Position numbers and translations under genes: made by a program. A stretch of 64,000 nucleotides of DNA. Source: Rhyzopertha dominica (lineage: Eukaryota > Arthropoda > Insecta > Coleoptera > Bostrichidae). Below the pieces are notes generated by a model. The model made no database searches. It saw only the letters and a program-made list of their open reading frames with translations, and was not told the origin of the DNA. The DNA is taken from assembly GCA_025024175.1 (NCBI GenBank), contig QCXZ01000086.1:17016245-17080244 (forward strand), read 5' to 3'. This document shows positions 20,818 through 32,599 of the stretch, piece after piece (positions within the stretch are counted from its first letter, which is position 1; every line of letters starts with the position of its first letter).

Positions 20818-22724
20818 AGCAACCTCATCTTATGTAATGAGGTAAGTATGTAATAATTTAAACATATGTATAATACTAATTTTTATCTCCTTCACAGGTA
20901 AACAGGTATGTTGTTATTTAACAATATCAGTGTTGCAGGTTAGCTGCTCCAAACTACTACATTTATGTTATGCCCGGACATACCTACTCTTCGAAAATAT
21001 ACAAATACTTTACTTCGGCATTGGTATATTTTAGACTGCTAAACATCCTACTTTCGTGAATATTAATTCAAAATTTTTTAAATCAGGACAACAAGCAGGG
21101 AGGACATGGTGAAGCTTTAGCATTCAATAATGTTATAAGCTTTTTCCTCTTCAGCCTACATGTGTGTGATCAGTGTTGTCCTTGTTTATGTTTAAATAAA
21201 AATTGAACGGTTTACTGATTACCGGCGTCCTCTGTTAAGATAAGTAACTTTTATAATAGCTTTTATTTTCGAGTAGCGCACATACATTCACTGGCACAGC
21301 TCGACACCGAATGCTACAAATACGCGATAAACAAGCAACCAAAAAAAGCTCACAAAAAACGCACACTGTTTCCCGATACATTTTACAGTAAATAAATTAA
21401 ACTGAATACAATTCACAACAGATAACACAATAGCTTTGTTATCGAGCCAATGAAGAAAATTTTTAACTTACAGTTTAAATCTATAAGAAACTGAAATGTA
21501 TGCTTTGCAGGTATCAGTTAGAAATGCAGTATATTGATAATCTACGAACTATCTTTTGCATGAAAATTAAAAGCTCTAAAAAAGTATTATTTTGCTTAAC
21601 TATTCTATTGCAAAAGGACGAAAAATTTTAGCCCAGTCTGCAGAAACGCTTTATTTACTATTTTATTACACTTCTGTGTACAATATCTGAAATAAAATAA
21701 AACCTATTTTCCTTCTGCAGCATCTTCTACTGTTATGTAGTGAGCTCAGCTTGATGTCAAATTTACTACCTAGTATTTTAGGAATTTACTGAACAATGTA
21801 ATCCAGGGTGAGACAGAACTGAATGAGCAGTTTTAGGGGGTTATACAAAAAAGTGTATGCAGTATACACAGAAAAACNAATTAACTTGAGTTTCCGGGCT
21901 GTTGTCCTGCAACCTTTGCTGATGAAATGTAGATGTTGTAACTGATGGCATCTTCAGTGCTGACTAGAACTAAAATTTGTACATGCTTTGCCATGTATAG
22001 AATTAGGTATATTCATTTAATGATTTAATGTGAACAGCACCTCTACGTAATTTTTTGATTGCAATAAAACAGTATAAAACGTAAATTATAAAAGGTAAAA
22101 GGCAACAGCTAAAGTAGTTAACATGGCACATGTATCTCTAACAGTAAAACAATGCATCTGCAAAAAATTCCATGCAAAAAGCATAACAAACACACATGTT
22201 ATATCTCTATGAATACCTACTAGAATTTACAATTAAACAACAAAAGGATGATTAAAATTTTGTCCCCATTCCAATTATGTTCTAAAACGATTTAAAAAAT
22301 GGGGCAAATCTCTGAAGCTGTGTTTGTGCAATTATGGTTAGTTAATTTAGAATTCCTACTTACCCGATTAGTTATCCCATGCAATATTTATCATTTATCA
22401 TGATGTTGCCAACTACACAGACCTCCACACAAAGCAATCTGAAAGAGATTTTGCTACAGTTAATAATCAGTTCATGAATAGATAAAATACATATACTACC
22501 TACCTATTATATAAAAGAACAATTCCGAATTTGTCCAAGTCCACGAGAACAGACTTTACGTTACTGTGTACATGTGCATTACTAAATGAATTTGCAAGTC
22601 ATAGAAAATAGAATAGAAAATAATAATGATACCTTGGTTTCCACGCCTTAATAAATAGTAAATACTAAAGAACAGGTTCTTGTGATGAGCACCATAGGAT
22701 GAGCATTGAGCACTGTCACTAACG
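20818..22724. other. Stretch without recognisable genes
   Basis: AT-rich, one N at 21877. An AATAAA near 21195 could serve the P-like gene. Nothing else is supported. Confidence 0.4.
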
Positions 22725-23220
22725 TTATCAATAAATGTATTGGATTTTATAATTAATTATTATTGTCACGTGTTAGATTCAAACAATAAAATCGATTTAT
22801 TATAATTGACAATTAATCGTTAACGTTTAAAATAATGGAAACTTCCACAAAAAGAAATACAAATATCCATGAGTAAATTATGATTCAAAGGACTGATTAG
22901 TAAATTTCTGTCGGTTAAGGAATGTTGAAATTTTTTATTTGCAGTAAATAGCAGAATCTTAGAAATTGGTAATAATATTTTTTCTTTTATGAAAATATTT
23001 TACTTATGCTGTTTAATCTGATATTATATGCTTTCACGAAATAGAAGTCAAAACGTTTTGTAGAGCCTTAGGCATTTAAAATATTTTTCTACCTGTGTTT
23101 CACACATTTTAAAACGTTTTCCAGTATCTGGCTCAACCAAACGAGAATTACTGATAAAATGATTAAATCTTTAAATAGTCACCCTTTATAGATAGTTTTC
23201 CGACGGACAGTCGGTTAGGT
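22725..23220. repeat. Left arm of a large inverted-repeat element
   Basis: The reverse complement of this arm recurs at 24459-24483 plus 27987-28530 (the right arm split by the LINE). Shared blocks include TTGTCACGTGTTAGATTCAA, TTTCGTGAAAG (complement), and GATAGTTTTCCGACGGAC at the inner end. Confidence 0.75.
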
Positions 23221-24289
23221 AAATGGTAAGATAAGAGTAAATCCTCTTAGAAAGCACCTGGTATCTAAATTTGGAAAATCACAGGCAGGTTCCGCTTTAA
23301 TTCTTTGTATCTGTCCTATCAGGTAATGAAATGGTTTACTTATCAACGGAAGTGAAATAAATTAAAATTTTGTAAATTCCAAAGGCGAGAATGGAATTTT
23401 ATTTCACCACGAAAACATTAAAACGTATTTCGCCGATTTTAGTGTGGTTATTAAAATTATAAAGTTAATAATTCTATGTAAAAAAGTAATAAGTAATACC
23501 TCAGCTTTCGTAATAAATAAAACATGTATTTTACGTCATTATAAATCAATTTCCATAATATTGCATATAAATATATGCAATATTATGCAATATTATTATC
23601 TTTCAAATGAAAGATTTGTGTTTTATTAATAGTTTTCTATTGTATGAGTGCATTAGAAAACATTTTGTCAGCACAAGGATGTTTAATCATGAGAACGAAA
23701 TTCAAGTGCCTAATTCCTTTAAATGTATAAAATGAGATTGATATATAACTGTAATACAACGTTCTATCCACTGCCGCCACCTATAACTAGAAAGAACCAA
23801 AATTATACAGAATTAAAAAATAATTTGGCATGTCAGTTTCTTCTGAAATGTCAGCGAAATTCAACAGTTTGTGTAAAACTCGAGACGGATACATTGTAAG
23901 TAAAACTAGTGAACCTGGCATTAGAAATTCACCTAAAAGACAAGTTAACGTGAATGTGTTAACAAGCAAACTTAAATTCTATAACATATTATTATTATAT
24001 ATTAGTATTACACATGGATTTTGATACAAATTCGTGTTTTAATTAACTTCATGGGGTGCATGGAAAAGTATCTTCTCATTATCATCAGTAGAATCGTTTA
24101 TTATTATAAGTATTTAACATTTGAGCTTCCTTTTACCTCGTTAGCCATTATCTATAATTAGTTATAGGTAATTGAGTTTATCTCGACTCGAAAACATCAT
24201 TTTAACATTTTTAATAGACTTTTATTAACATTGACAATTTACCAAGATTAAATAATTTTATTTTTACAATTAATTGCTCAAAATTTATA
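23221..24289. other. Interior of the inverted-repeat element, no gene seen
   Basis: AT-rich sequence between the arms with no open frame of note (short frames near 23444 and 23830 look random). A copy of the sequence found outside the right arm (28495-28670) starts at 24290. Confidence 0.4.
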
Positions 24290-24458
24290 CACGTGACAAT
24301 AATTAATTATAATATCCAACGAATTTAACAATTTCTATAATTTTACAGAATTAATTCTGCACGCCCGCATGTAGTAAATATTTAATTTCAAAAACTATAG
24401 TAAGGAGCAGCTTGCAGAAAGTGACTCAACTTTTATATCAATGAATTTCGTGATTATG
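24290..24458. repeat. Direct repeat of 28495-28670
   Basis: Both copies run from ACACGTGACAATAAT through GAATTAATTCTGCA and TTTCAAAAACTATAGTAAGG to ATCAATGAAT with small indels. Confidence 0.75.
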
Positions 24459-24477
24459 TGTCCGTCGGAAAACTATC

Positions 24478-24511
<34 letters not shown>

Positions 24512-24723
24512 TTTATTGAGAATCTCAATAGCACTAAGAATCGGCAAAGCCGGTTTTCATCTTATGCCACGATATACAAAAGACATCCCAGTAATATATA
24601 ACAAAGGGAAAAAGAAAAATAATATCAATCAGTATCAGTCAAATAAAAGGAAACAACATATATATGAATATTATCAGTATTGAGCCCGTTGACACAATAA
24701 TGAAATAAATGAAATCAGTTGAA

Positions 24724-27415
24724 CTAACTACCTACTTGCGCCTTGAATAAACAATCAGACAGCTTATTTCTAAATGAATTTATGGATCGACAGTTCAAGA
24801 ACAGATTTATATTTTCATTGTAAAACTTTGCCGCACAGTATATGAAACAACTCTCAAATATTTTTGTTTTATGTTGAGGAATCAGGAGTTCATTTACATT
24901 TCTTAAAGACAAATGATGCATTTGAGATCTTACATATATCAAGTTAGAAAGATAAGAAGGTTGTTTAGAATAAATAATTTTGTACAAGAATACGCCAAAG
25001 TAAAGCTTAAAACGAAAGTCAAGTTTTAGAACGTTCAAGTTTTTATAAAACACCGTAATATGTTCTCTAGAACTAATATTATAAGAAAAGCGTAGACAAG
25101 AGTTTTGCAGGACTTGAAGTTTACGCTTAAATTCACAAGTTAAGAAACTGTAATAGACATTGCTGCAATAATCAAGATGGCTTAACACTGTACAGTTAAC
25201 AAGATTCCACTTAACAGATGACACAAGGACGCTACGAAATTGCCAAAATGTTTTTAATTTTGCCCATGCAACTCCAGTTTTTTCCAGAACATATTTTTCA
25301 AATGTCAAATGCTGGTCCATAATCAAACCGAGGTTCCGAACACTATCCATGACCTCGACCATGTCACCATCAAGAACAACACTGTCTAAAACCTGCGGCA
25401 TCCTCGAAAGAATTTAACGAGTACCAGTCCACATTACTTTTGTTTTCTTCGCATTTAGTCTTAACCCATTACACTCGGACCACTCGCGAACACCAATGAG
25501 GTTTACGTTAAGTTCATCAACAAGACGATCACAATCTGTAGGTAGACACTCCTTATAAAGCTGTATATCATCCGCGTAACAAAGTATGTTCCATTTGTAT
25601 CGAATGGCACGCAAGAAGTCAGCAACGTAAATACTGAATAATACAGGTCCTAGAACACTTCCCTGAGGAACACCACATGATGTTGCTAGTTCCCGCGAAA
25701 CAGTCGATTCAAGCTTCACCATTTGCAAACGATGGGAAAGGTAATCACGAAAAAGATTCAAAGCTGTACCCGTTATTCCATAGTGACTTAAGTTTGGCTA
25801 CCAGAAGTCAATGGGCCAATGGGCCGTTGCCGTGCTATAATTCTTGCGAAAAGCAGATTAAACACAAGGCAGCATGTTGTTTGCTGTGATGAAATCCACC
25901 AGCTGCATACAAACAATCTTCTCTAGGATTTTACTACATGTCGGAAGAACGCTCACCGGTCTAAGGTCAGAAAAACTTTCTACTTTACTACCCTTCGGCA
26001 ACGGAGTGATAACAGATTTCTTCCATTGGCGCGGAAAAACCCCTTCAGCAAGACAACGGTTTATTATATGCGTTAAGGCAGAGCCGCAGTATGGAAATGC
26101 ATATTTTAACAGTGCCAACCCGAGCATATCACTACCGTAAGATTCTGATTTTATTGTGTTAAAAATCTTAGTTATCTGTTCATGGTTTACTAATGAAAAT
26201 GATTCAAGGGTGTTATTCTCTTGTGAATGTATGTTGTCGAGGAAGTGTTGCATGTTCAATTCGAGTTTTTCGTTGGCACAATGAAATAATGATTTATTGC
26301 ATCAGGGTCACACAGATCATTCGGAATCGCTGTAGGATTTCTTCGGTGAATGTTTAATCTAGAAAGTGTATTCCAAAGTTTCTTAGGATTGTTCTTATGT
26401 AGTGCCATCTCGTGTCGAAAATAGGCATTTTTTCATTTTTAGGAAAATTTTTTTATTGTTTGTAGTATGCTAAATGACCGGGGGCTTTTGTTCTGCAGTA
26501 TTTCTTATAAGCTTTGTTTTTTAATCTTATAATGAATTTAATGTTTTCCGTTATGTACGGCGGTCTTGATTTCCTGGGCGTGATCGTCTTTAATGGTGCA
26601 TGAGTATCGAATAAATCTAGTACCACTTTATTCAGAAATGTAATTTTGTCCTCTACCCGGGCAATGTCTTCTATTTGACCCCAATGTACTTTCCGACAGT
26701 CGTTTTCAAAATCAGCCAACTTAAAACGTTTGAAATCCCTTATAACAAGAGGCTTGGATGTTGCTGTACTCACTGAGATATGAATATCACAGTGACAAAG
26801 CATATGATCGGTTGCATCAACAAGATCAACATTTGCTACCTCACTGTTACCAATGTGATTGCTTACGCACAGAACATCAATCAACGAAGATGTGTTCTCA
26901 GTGTGTCTAGTAGGTTCCATAACAATTTGATTTATATTAAAACTGTTTAAAATATTAAGAAATTCATGCGTGCCATGAAGATTCGTCTGTAGCAGATTAA
27001 TGTTTATGTCTCCGACCAAGACTATGCCGTCAAAAGTAAGATACATGTGACGGAGGAGGACGTCAAGCTCCTGAAGGCCATATAAAGGTGAGCTCGGTGG
27101 GCGATATACCACTCCAAAAGCAAATTTGTATTTCGTTGTTTTTATACTAATCCATAGCTGTTCTGTGTGTACGAGGTCAACAAATGCAGTATCAATTAAC
27201 TGCCATTTAATGTTATGTCGAATGAGCCAGCAGACACCTCCACCCCTCATTCCTCTGTCCTTCCTAACTAGTTGAAAATCTTTTATAACCACAAGCTCAG
27301 ATGGAAAATTTGCCTGCAGCCAAGTTTCACTTAATCCCAGTACATCGATATCCAATTCCCTAATATGTTCGTCAACTGCAGCAATGGAAGGTACAAGCGA
27401 TCTTATATTTACATG
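24724..27415 (-). pseudogene. LINE ORF2: endonuclease and reverse transcriptase
   Basis: The endonuclease comes first (27415 to 26453): NIRSLVPSIAAVDEHIRELD, then GLSETWL, GVVYRPPSS, GDININLLQ, and a DATDH-type catalytic end. Reverse transcriptase follows: SDLRPVSVLPTCSKILEK (about 26000), GVPQGSVLGPVLFSIYVAD (about 25650) and the catalytic YADDIQL (about 25570), and the C-terminal thumb/connection region runs to 24724. This enzyme pair nicks the target and copies its own RNA there. It is broken by frameshifts near 26450-26260, 25860-25760 and 25410, and none of the segments is complete alone. Confidence 0.85.
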
Positions 27416-27475
27416 ACCGACTTTTATACACAGTTTACTCTGGCTATATTGGTTCTTATTGCTAGGATTTGATTG

Positions 27476-27986
27476 CTATTGAGCGATAGATAGTTCAAAT
27501 TTGTTCATTTGGATTTCCATAATTCGCTTATACGACGGACAATCTTTACTGAATACATCGTGATCGATATTTATATTCAATTTTTGTTTAGTGTTGGCGA
27601 CAATACAGTGAATAGTGAATACATTTTTTAACGTCACTCTGGCAATCATGCATACGGTGTTCTCCGGCACAGCACGCGCAAGCAATAGGTTTCTTACAGT
27701 GTTTTGAAATGTGTCCGTATTGATTGCAGTTATAGCACCTTAAAATTCCATAATCATGGTACAATCTACACCGACTCCACCCAATACACAATTTATCTTT
27801 ATTAATTAGGTTTCTATAAGCATAATCGTTAACTTCAATTATAGCATTAAATCTATGTTTTGCTATTTTGGACCGATATATTACCTTAATTTGTGATAAA
27901 TCGCCGCTCAGATCATTTTGACTAACGATGCACTTTGCAATATCATCATCAGATTTAGCGTGATCGTATTCGTGTATACCAGTTAA
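27476..27986 (-). pseudogene. LINE ORF1 remnant with CCHC zinc knuckles
   Basis: The frame at 27791-27588 contains RCYNCNQYGHISKHC followed by ACACCAGEHRMHDC, two consecutive zinc knuckles as in the nucleic-acid-binding ORF1 (gag-like) protein of Jockey/I-group LINEs. Upstream on the minus strand the frame is interrupted; the N-terminal part is decayed or truncated at the 5' junction near 27986. ORF2 starts about 60 bases downstream of its end. Confidence 0.75.
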
Positions 27987-28530
27987 GGGTGAATATTTAA
28001 AGATTTAATCATTTTATCAGTAATTCTCGTTTGGTTGGGCCAGATACTGAAAAACATTTTAAAATGTGTGAAATGCAGGTAGCAAAATATTTTAAATACC
28101 TAAGGCTCTACAAAACATTTTGACTTCTATTTCGTGAAAGTATATAATATCAGATTAAACAACATACCTAAACTATTTTCATAGAAAAAAACCTTATTTT
28201 GGAGAAGAATTTTACTGATAGGTATTTAGCAACCAGGGATTTTGGTGTTTTAAATGTAGATTTAATTTAAAAAGAAAACAGTTGGCGCGAGTATATTATT
28301 ACCAATTGCTATTTACTGCAAATAAAAAATTTCAACATTCCTTAATTAACAAAAATTCACTAATTGATAATCAGTTCTTTGAATCATAATTTACTCATGG
28401 ATATTTGTATTTCTTTTTGTGGAAGTTTCCATTATTTTAAACGTTAACAATTAATCGTCAATTATAATAAATCGATTTTATTGTTTGAATCTAACACGTG
28501 ACAATAATAATCAATTATATAATCCAATAA
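27987..28530. repeat. Right arm (outer part) of the inverted-repeat element
   Basis: Reverse complement of 22725-23195, resuming immediately after the LINE. The remaining inner 25 bases of the arm lie at 24459-24483 on the other side of the LINE. Confidence 0.75.
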
Positions 28531-28670
28531 ATTTAACAATTTCTATAATTTAACGGAATTAATTCTGCATGCCCGCATTATAGTAAATATTTAATTTCAA
28601 AAACTATAGTAAGGACCAGTTTGCAGAAAGTGACTCAACTTTTATATCAATGAATCTCATGATTATATGT
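28495..28670. repeat. Direct repeat of 24290-24458
   Basis: See the copy at 24290. Its first part overlaps the end of the right arm, which suggests a subterminal duplication or a second insertion. Confidence 0.7.
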
Positions 28671-31039
28671 CAACTTGAATCAGTCAAATGTTAAAAAATG
28701 AAACTGAGAGTTTAAACGTTCGGTTATCCTTTCGTGACATTTTACATAGCTAAGGAAAATTAGACCGCACTGCTTCTTTGAGTCTTCATCCTAGGGACGT
28801 CAAACCGTGAGGAACGGCCCATATGTTTGTTTAATATGATATATGTTTTCACAAATTGGAAATCAAAAATTTCTGAACAACCGTTATGTCCTGCTTTCTG
28901 CACAAAATGACTTTTTTTTTGCTTTTTTCGCAATACATTGGGCATTCCTTTTAATTTTAAAAACAACTATATCATATGTGCTGGCATACTAGCAAATGTT
29001 TGTTGAAAACAATTTAATCTATTACCACTAGTAGAAGTTTGGGAAAGTTGGGATATTAGTTGAAAATTTAAACTTCCGATCATCCCTTTGTCGCGTAAGA
29101 TGTAGGTAAGCAAAATTAGAAATACGAACTGCACTACTAGATCCTTAGCTGTTAATCCTAAAGGTGTCAAGCGGTGAGGCCTCACCCATCACTCTGGGGT
29201 ACCATTCACTACTTTTGCAGCCCAGTGTACACTGCCCTCATGCCTCAAAAGGTATAAACAAACTGCCATTTGAAGACACTTTTGCATAAGTTCTTGCAGT
29301 TTTGCTTTGCATATTTTAATAAATCATTGTCATGTGGAGTAAACATTATGCACTTTTATTACTCTTTGCACACTACTAATGTGAATAATCGAATAATTTA
29401 TGGTGCTTTACTACAGCATAGAGGTATTCTGTACAGGGTGAGTAAGAGGTGGCTGGCTTTATCCAGCCGCATGTACCGGTACTTCTGGAGATTTAAAGAA
29501 AAAATTACTTGACTAAAGTGGTAATTGAAGTTGCTGGAAATCTTTTCAAGTTCGTAGAATCACCGCTAGAGAATGCTATATCTCCAATTTACAAAAATCA
29601 TGTTTGTTACATAACTTCTGTAATAAAGGCATGGAGTAATTAATATTATAAGATCCTTTGAACTAAACTCAATAACTTTATAACTTCTTTTTAACTTCAC
29701 GTAAAGGAATTTGCTTATACCTCTGCTTGACTTCTATAAAATGCAATGTTAAATGCTAGCAAGCAGTTTGTGCACTGATCGCCAAGGTGGCACTTTCTAA
29801 ATGTTTTACCTAAATATCGATTTTTTTTTTAGAGTTTTTAATTACCTGCAATGTTATGAGAATTGTTATGTAAGTAAATGGAAAATTAAATGCAGATAAA
29901 ACTGGCTAAAGGCACAGTTTAATATGTTTTTGGTGTTTGAACATTTAAAGGTTGAATTTAGAAAACTATTAGTTTTAGAACATTGTTTTTTCAAAATCTA
30001 AGTAGGCTTAATAAAGCAAATGTTTAAATTTTTATTGTCTGTAAGCAAAACTATAAGTACTTACTAATATTATTGGAACGAATAGGGGATACAAGTTTTA
30101 GTAAAAATTTATTTAGGAGGGAAAACGATTGGACCATTTTCTTAATCTCCACTTAGTGGCGAACAGTATTTAGAAGTTCGCATGGGTGAAGTTCCACTTT
30201 TACTGGGGGATATAAACGTAGAGACTAGGCAACCTATGTATTTTCAGCATCATGGCATTGAGTATAACTAGAGTGCTAACCACCTAAGGGCGTATGAACC
30301 ACAATCCCCTTGCCCCGCGTTAAGTTTGACGGTTGGTAGATTCATAACACAAGCTCAAGGAAGTGGCTCCGTTTGCGGATTTTAACGCAACTTCGAAGTA
30401 CATATCGCAGCAACCAAGCGATGGAGGGGGAACAGTAATACACGGTACATGTCGTCGCGGTTGCATCTTTCGTTGTGATTGCGAAAATGATCGTTGACTC
30501 GCGGCTGCCGGCTAATATCAACACATAAACTGACAACTAGGCAGCAATCTCATCTGTAGCAAAAACCCAAAACTACATAAAAATAAAAATATTGCAATAA
30601 AAGAGGTTGGGTGTACAAAAGCAATAGGAAATTAGCTAAGTGTTGTTTTTGTTTTATATACAGCTTTAAAATTAAGTGGCACAGGAACCAACTTTGTAAA
30701 AATTTTGTAAATGCTCTTTTGACATATCCTGCATTGCTTCCCACTTATCAACTGATTTGTTGAAGATCATAGATCACATTTTGCGTTTATTTCTCCTTTT
30801 AAGTCTGCCCGATTCATACTGTTTCAATTTTTAAATAGTAAAATGAAATATCAATCCACATGTAATCACACTCTTTAAAAAAAAGCCCTCTTGAATTTAA
30901 CAGCACAGTAAATTTTATTACTATTACAGTAATCTACATATAAGAAATCTAGATTTTATCAGCCGTGATTGTAATTTCTATGTCGTCCTTCTATTCATTT
31001 ATAGCACGCGTATTTTTAAAAACAATTAGTAGTTTTCAA
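28671..31039. other. Non-coding stretch with weak repeats
   Basis: No gene is supported. A diverged direct repeat of about 120 bases is visible (28705-28825 and 29065-29190, sharing GTTTAAAC/ATTTAAAC, GAAAATTAGA and GTCAAACCGTGAGG-like blocks). TACAGGGTGAGTAAG at 29435 looks like a DNA-transposon terminus. A 25-base block at 30256-30280 recurs inverted at 35095-35119. Confidence 0.4.
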
Positions 31040-31708
31040 TACACAAGNTGTCCTCGAAATACACCAACAAGGTTTGACAGGTGATAGAAAANGCAATCTT
31101 AAAGATTTTTTCGAATAAAAAAAAATCCGAAAACGCTTTAATTGTGATATACAGGGTGTTGAAATTGAATTTTGAAACATGATTTCTTCATACTATTCTC
31201 GAACTATAAAAGATATCATTACAATAACAAAAAGTAATCGGGGGATTTCTAAAGCACCAGTGGCGTGCACTGGGGGAATATACACCCCCTCTTTTTAATA
31301 GAACTTTTAGATATGTTGACTTTTAGACAAAACTAATACAATTTTGTAATATCTAATCAATTCTAAATACAATATGCCTGTTCGATAATTTTTTAAATTC
31401 AACTTCAACACCTTGTATATCAAAAACAAAGCATTTTCGGAAATTTTTTATTCTAAAGAAAGTTTTTAAAATTGCATTTCTATCACTTTTCAAGCGTTGT
31501 CAGCTTCAATAACATGTTTGCGATTTCACAAAGTAATAGTGGTGTAGTGCTTTTCAATAAAAAAAAATCAATTTTTAGGGGCGAATGAGTCACTTTACAG
31601 CAAACTTCAGAGTCAATGGAAAAATTTTTATTCGAAAAAAAAATTTAAAATTGCATTCTCTGTCACCTGCCCAACGTTGTCGGTGTATTCCGAGGACACC
31701 ACCCTGTA
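31040..31708. mobile_element. Palindromic MITE with a second MITE nested in its centre
   Basis: The left arm (31040-31149) carries TGTCCTCGAAATACACC and GACAGGTGATAGAAA and pairs with a right arm at 31418-31515 and again, complete to the terminus, at 31615-31708 (ends CACCACCCTGTA, followed by TA). Both right-arm copies share the same orientation, so the right arm is duplicated. The nested element at 31150-31417 sits exactly between symmetrical arms. No coding sequence. Confidence 0.7.
31150..31417. mobile_element. Nested 268-bp MITE
   Basis: The ends are TACAGGGTGTTGAAATTGAA and, in complement, TACAAGGTGTTGAAGTTGAA, flanked by TA on both sides (31148-31149, 31418-31419). A TA duplication fits mobilisation by a Tc1/mariner-type transposase. 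Confidence 0.7.
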
Positions 31709-32232
31709 TATTTTTTACCTTTGATGCGTTTTTTGCAGTCGCGTTTTATGGTCTAGTCGTGTACTGGCACTTTAAAGAGATAATTCGCACGTAAGTTATA
31801 CAGGTAATGCAATTGCCATTTCAAACTGGTAATTGTCACTTCAAACTAATTATTTGCACTTTAAAGTTACAATTGTTAGATTAAATTACAAATTATTAAA
31901 AAAGTACGCTAACTTCTCTTCTAGGCTTTCTAACTTCGTGATGCACTCAATATAAAACTGCTCTTTTTTAATAAAAACACGGAATTTCAAGTAGGTAAAA
32001 ATTCTCCTTTTTTTCTATTAAAAAAATTAGAAACGTGTAATTAATATATAATATACGTTATTTTCTTAAGAGCAAGAGAGTTTTACTACTGACACAAGAT
32101 AATAATTCATAATAACGAATTAGAATCCATAGGTATATATGAAACGAAATTTGACGATTTTATAAACTTACCTCAGAAACAACCAGTGAAAGACAGTTTT
32201 TTGGCACACAAACGAGTTTGAAAATATTTTGA

Positions 32233-32560
32233 AGTTTAATTAATTAGTTTGACGTGGCGATTTTTATTTCAAATCTTCGTCAGGGTTTCTATAAAACATA
32301 TACAATGGTACTTAGGTATAAAACATGTAACTAAACCTTACTGAAAATGAGGTCTATAGTACGGCGCCAACTAAAACATGCAAAATACGTTCCATTTATG
32401 AATAATGTAATTTTGAATTTGAAGTATTAATTTTGGACAGATTAATGACAAAATCTGAAAGTTGGCCCCGTACTATAGACCTCACTTTCAGTAAGATTTA
32501 ATTACATGTTTTATACCTAAGTACCATTGTAAATTTTTGATAGAAGCCGTGACGAAGAGT
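32233..32560. repeat. Penelope pLTR palindrome
   Basis: The arm 32291-32371 is the reverse complement of 32461-32535 (shared GGTCTATAGTACGG, CTTAGGTATAAAACATGTAA). The same sequence occurs once at 42320-42420 in the Penelope element there. A degenerate hammerhead core, CTGACGA plus an AGATTT/AAATC stem, is on the minus strand at 32258-32284 (its GAAA is lost); a weaker one is on the plus strand near 32550. No protein is left. Confidence 0.65.
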
Positions 32561-32599
32561 TGAAATAAAAATAGAATGAAATAAGAATAAACATTATTT

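Larger units (their letters stand above)
24484..27986 (-). mobile_element. APE-type LINE inserted in the right arm of the inverted-repeat element
   Basis: The minus strand carries an ORF1 remnant with zinc knuckles, an AP-like endonuclease and a reverse transcriptase, ending in AATAAA and a (TTA/ATT)n tail at 24484-24512. The arm sequence is interrupted exactly here: GGAAAACTATCTATA on the left resumes as AAGGGTGAATATTTAAAG at 27987. The simple-repeat tail and domain order fit the Jockey/I/R1 group; the clade was not resolved. The 5' end may be truncated within ORF1. Confidence 0.85.

Noticed and set aside
24481..24512. (AAT)n microsatellite
   Set aside because: Not independent: it is the simple-repeat tail of the adjacent minus-strand LINE.
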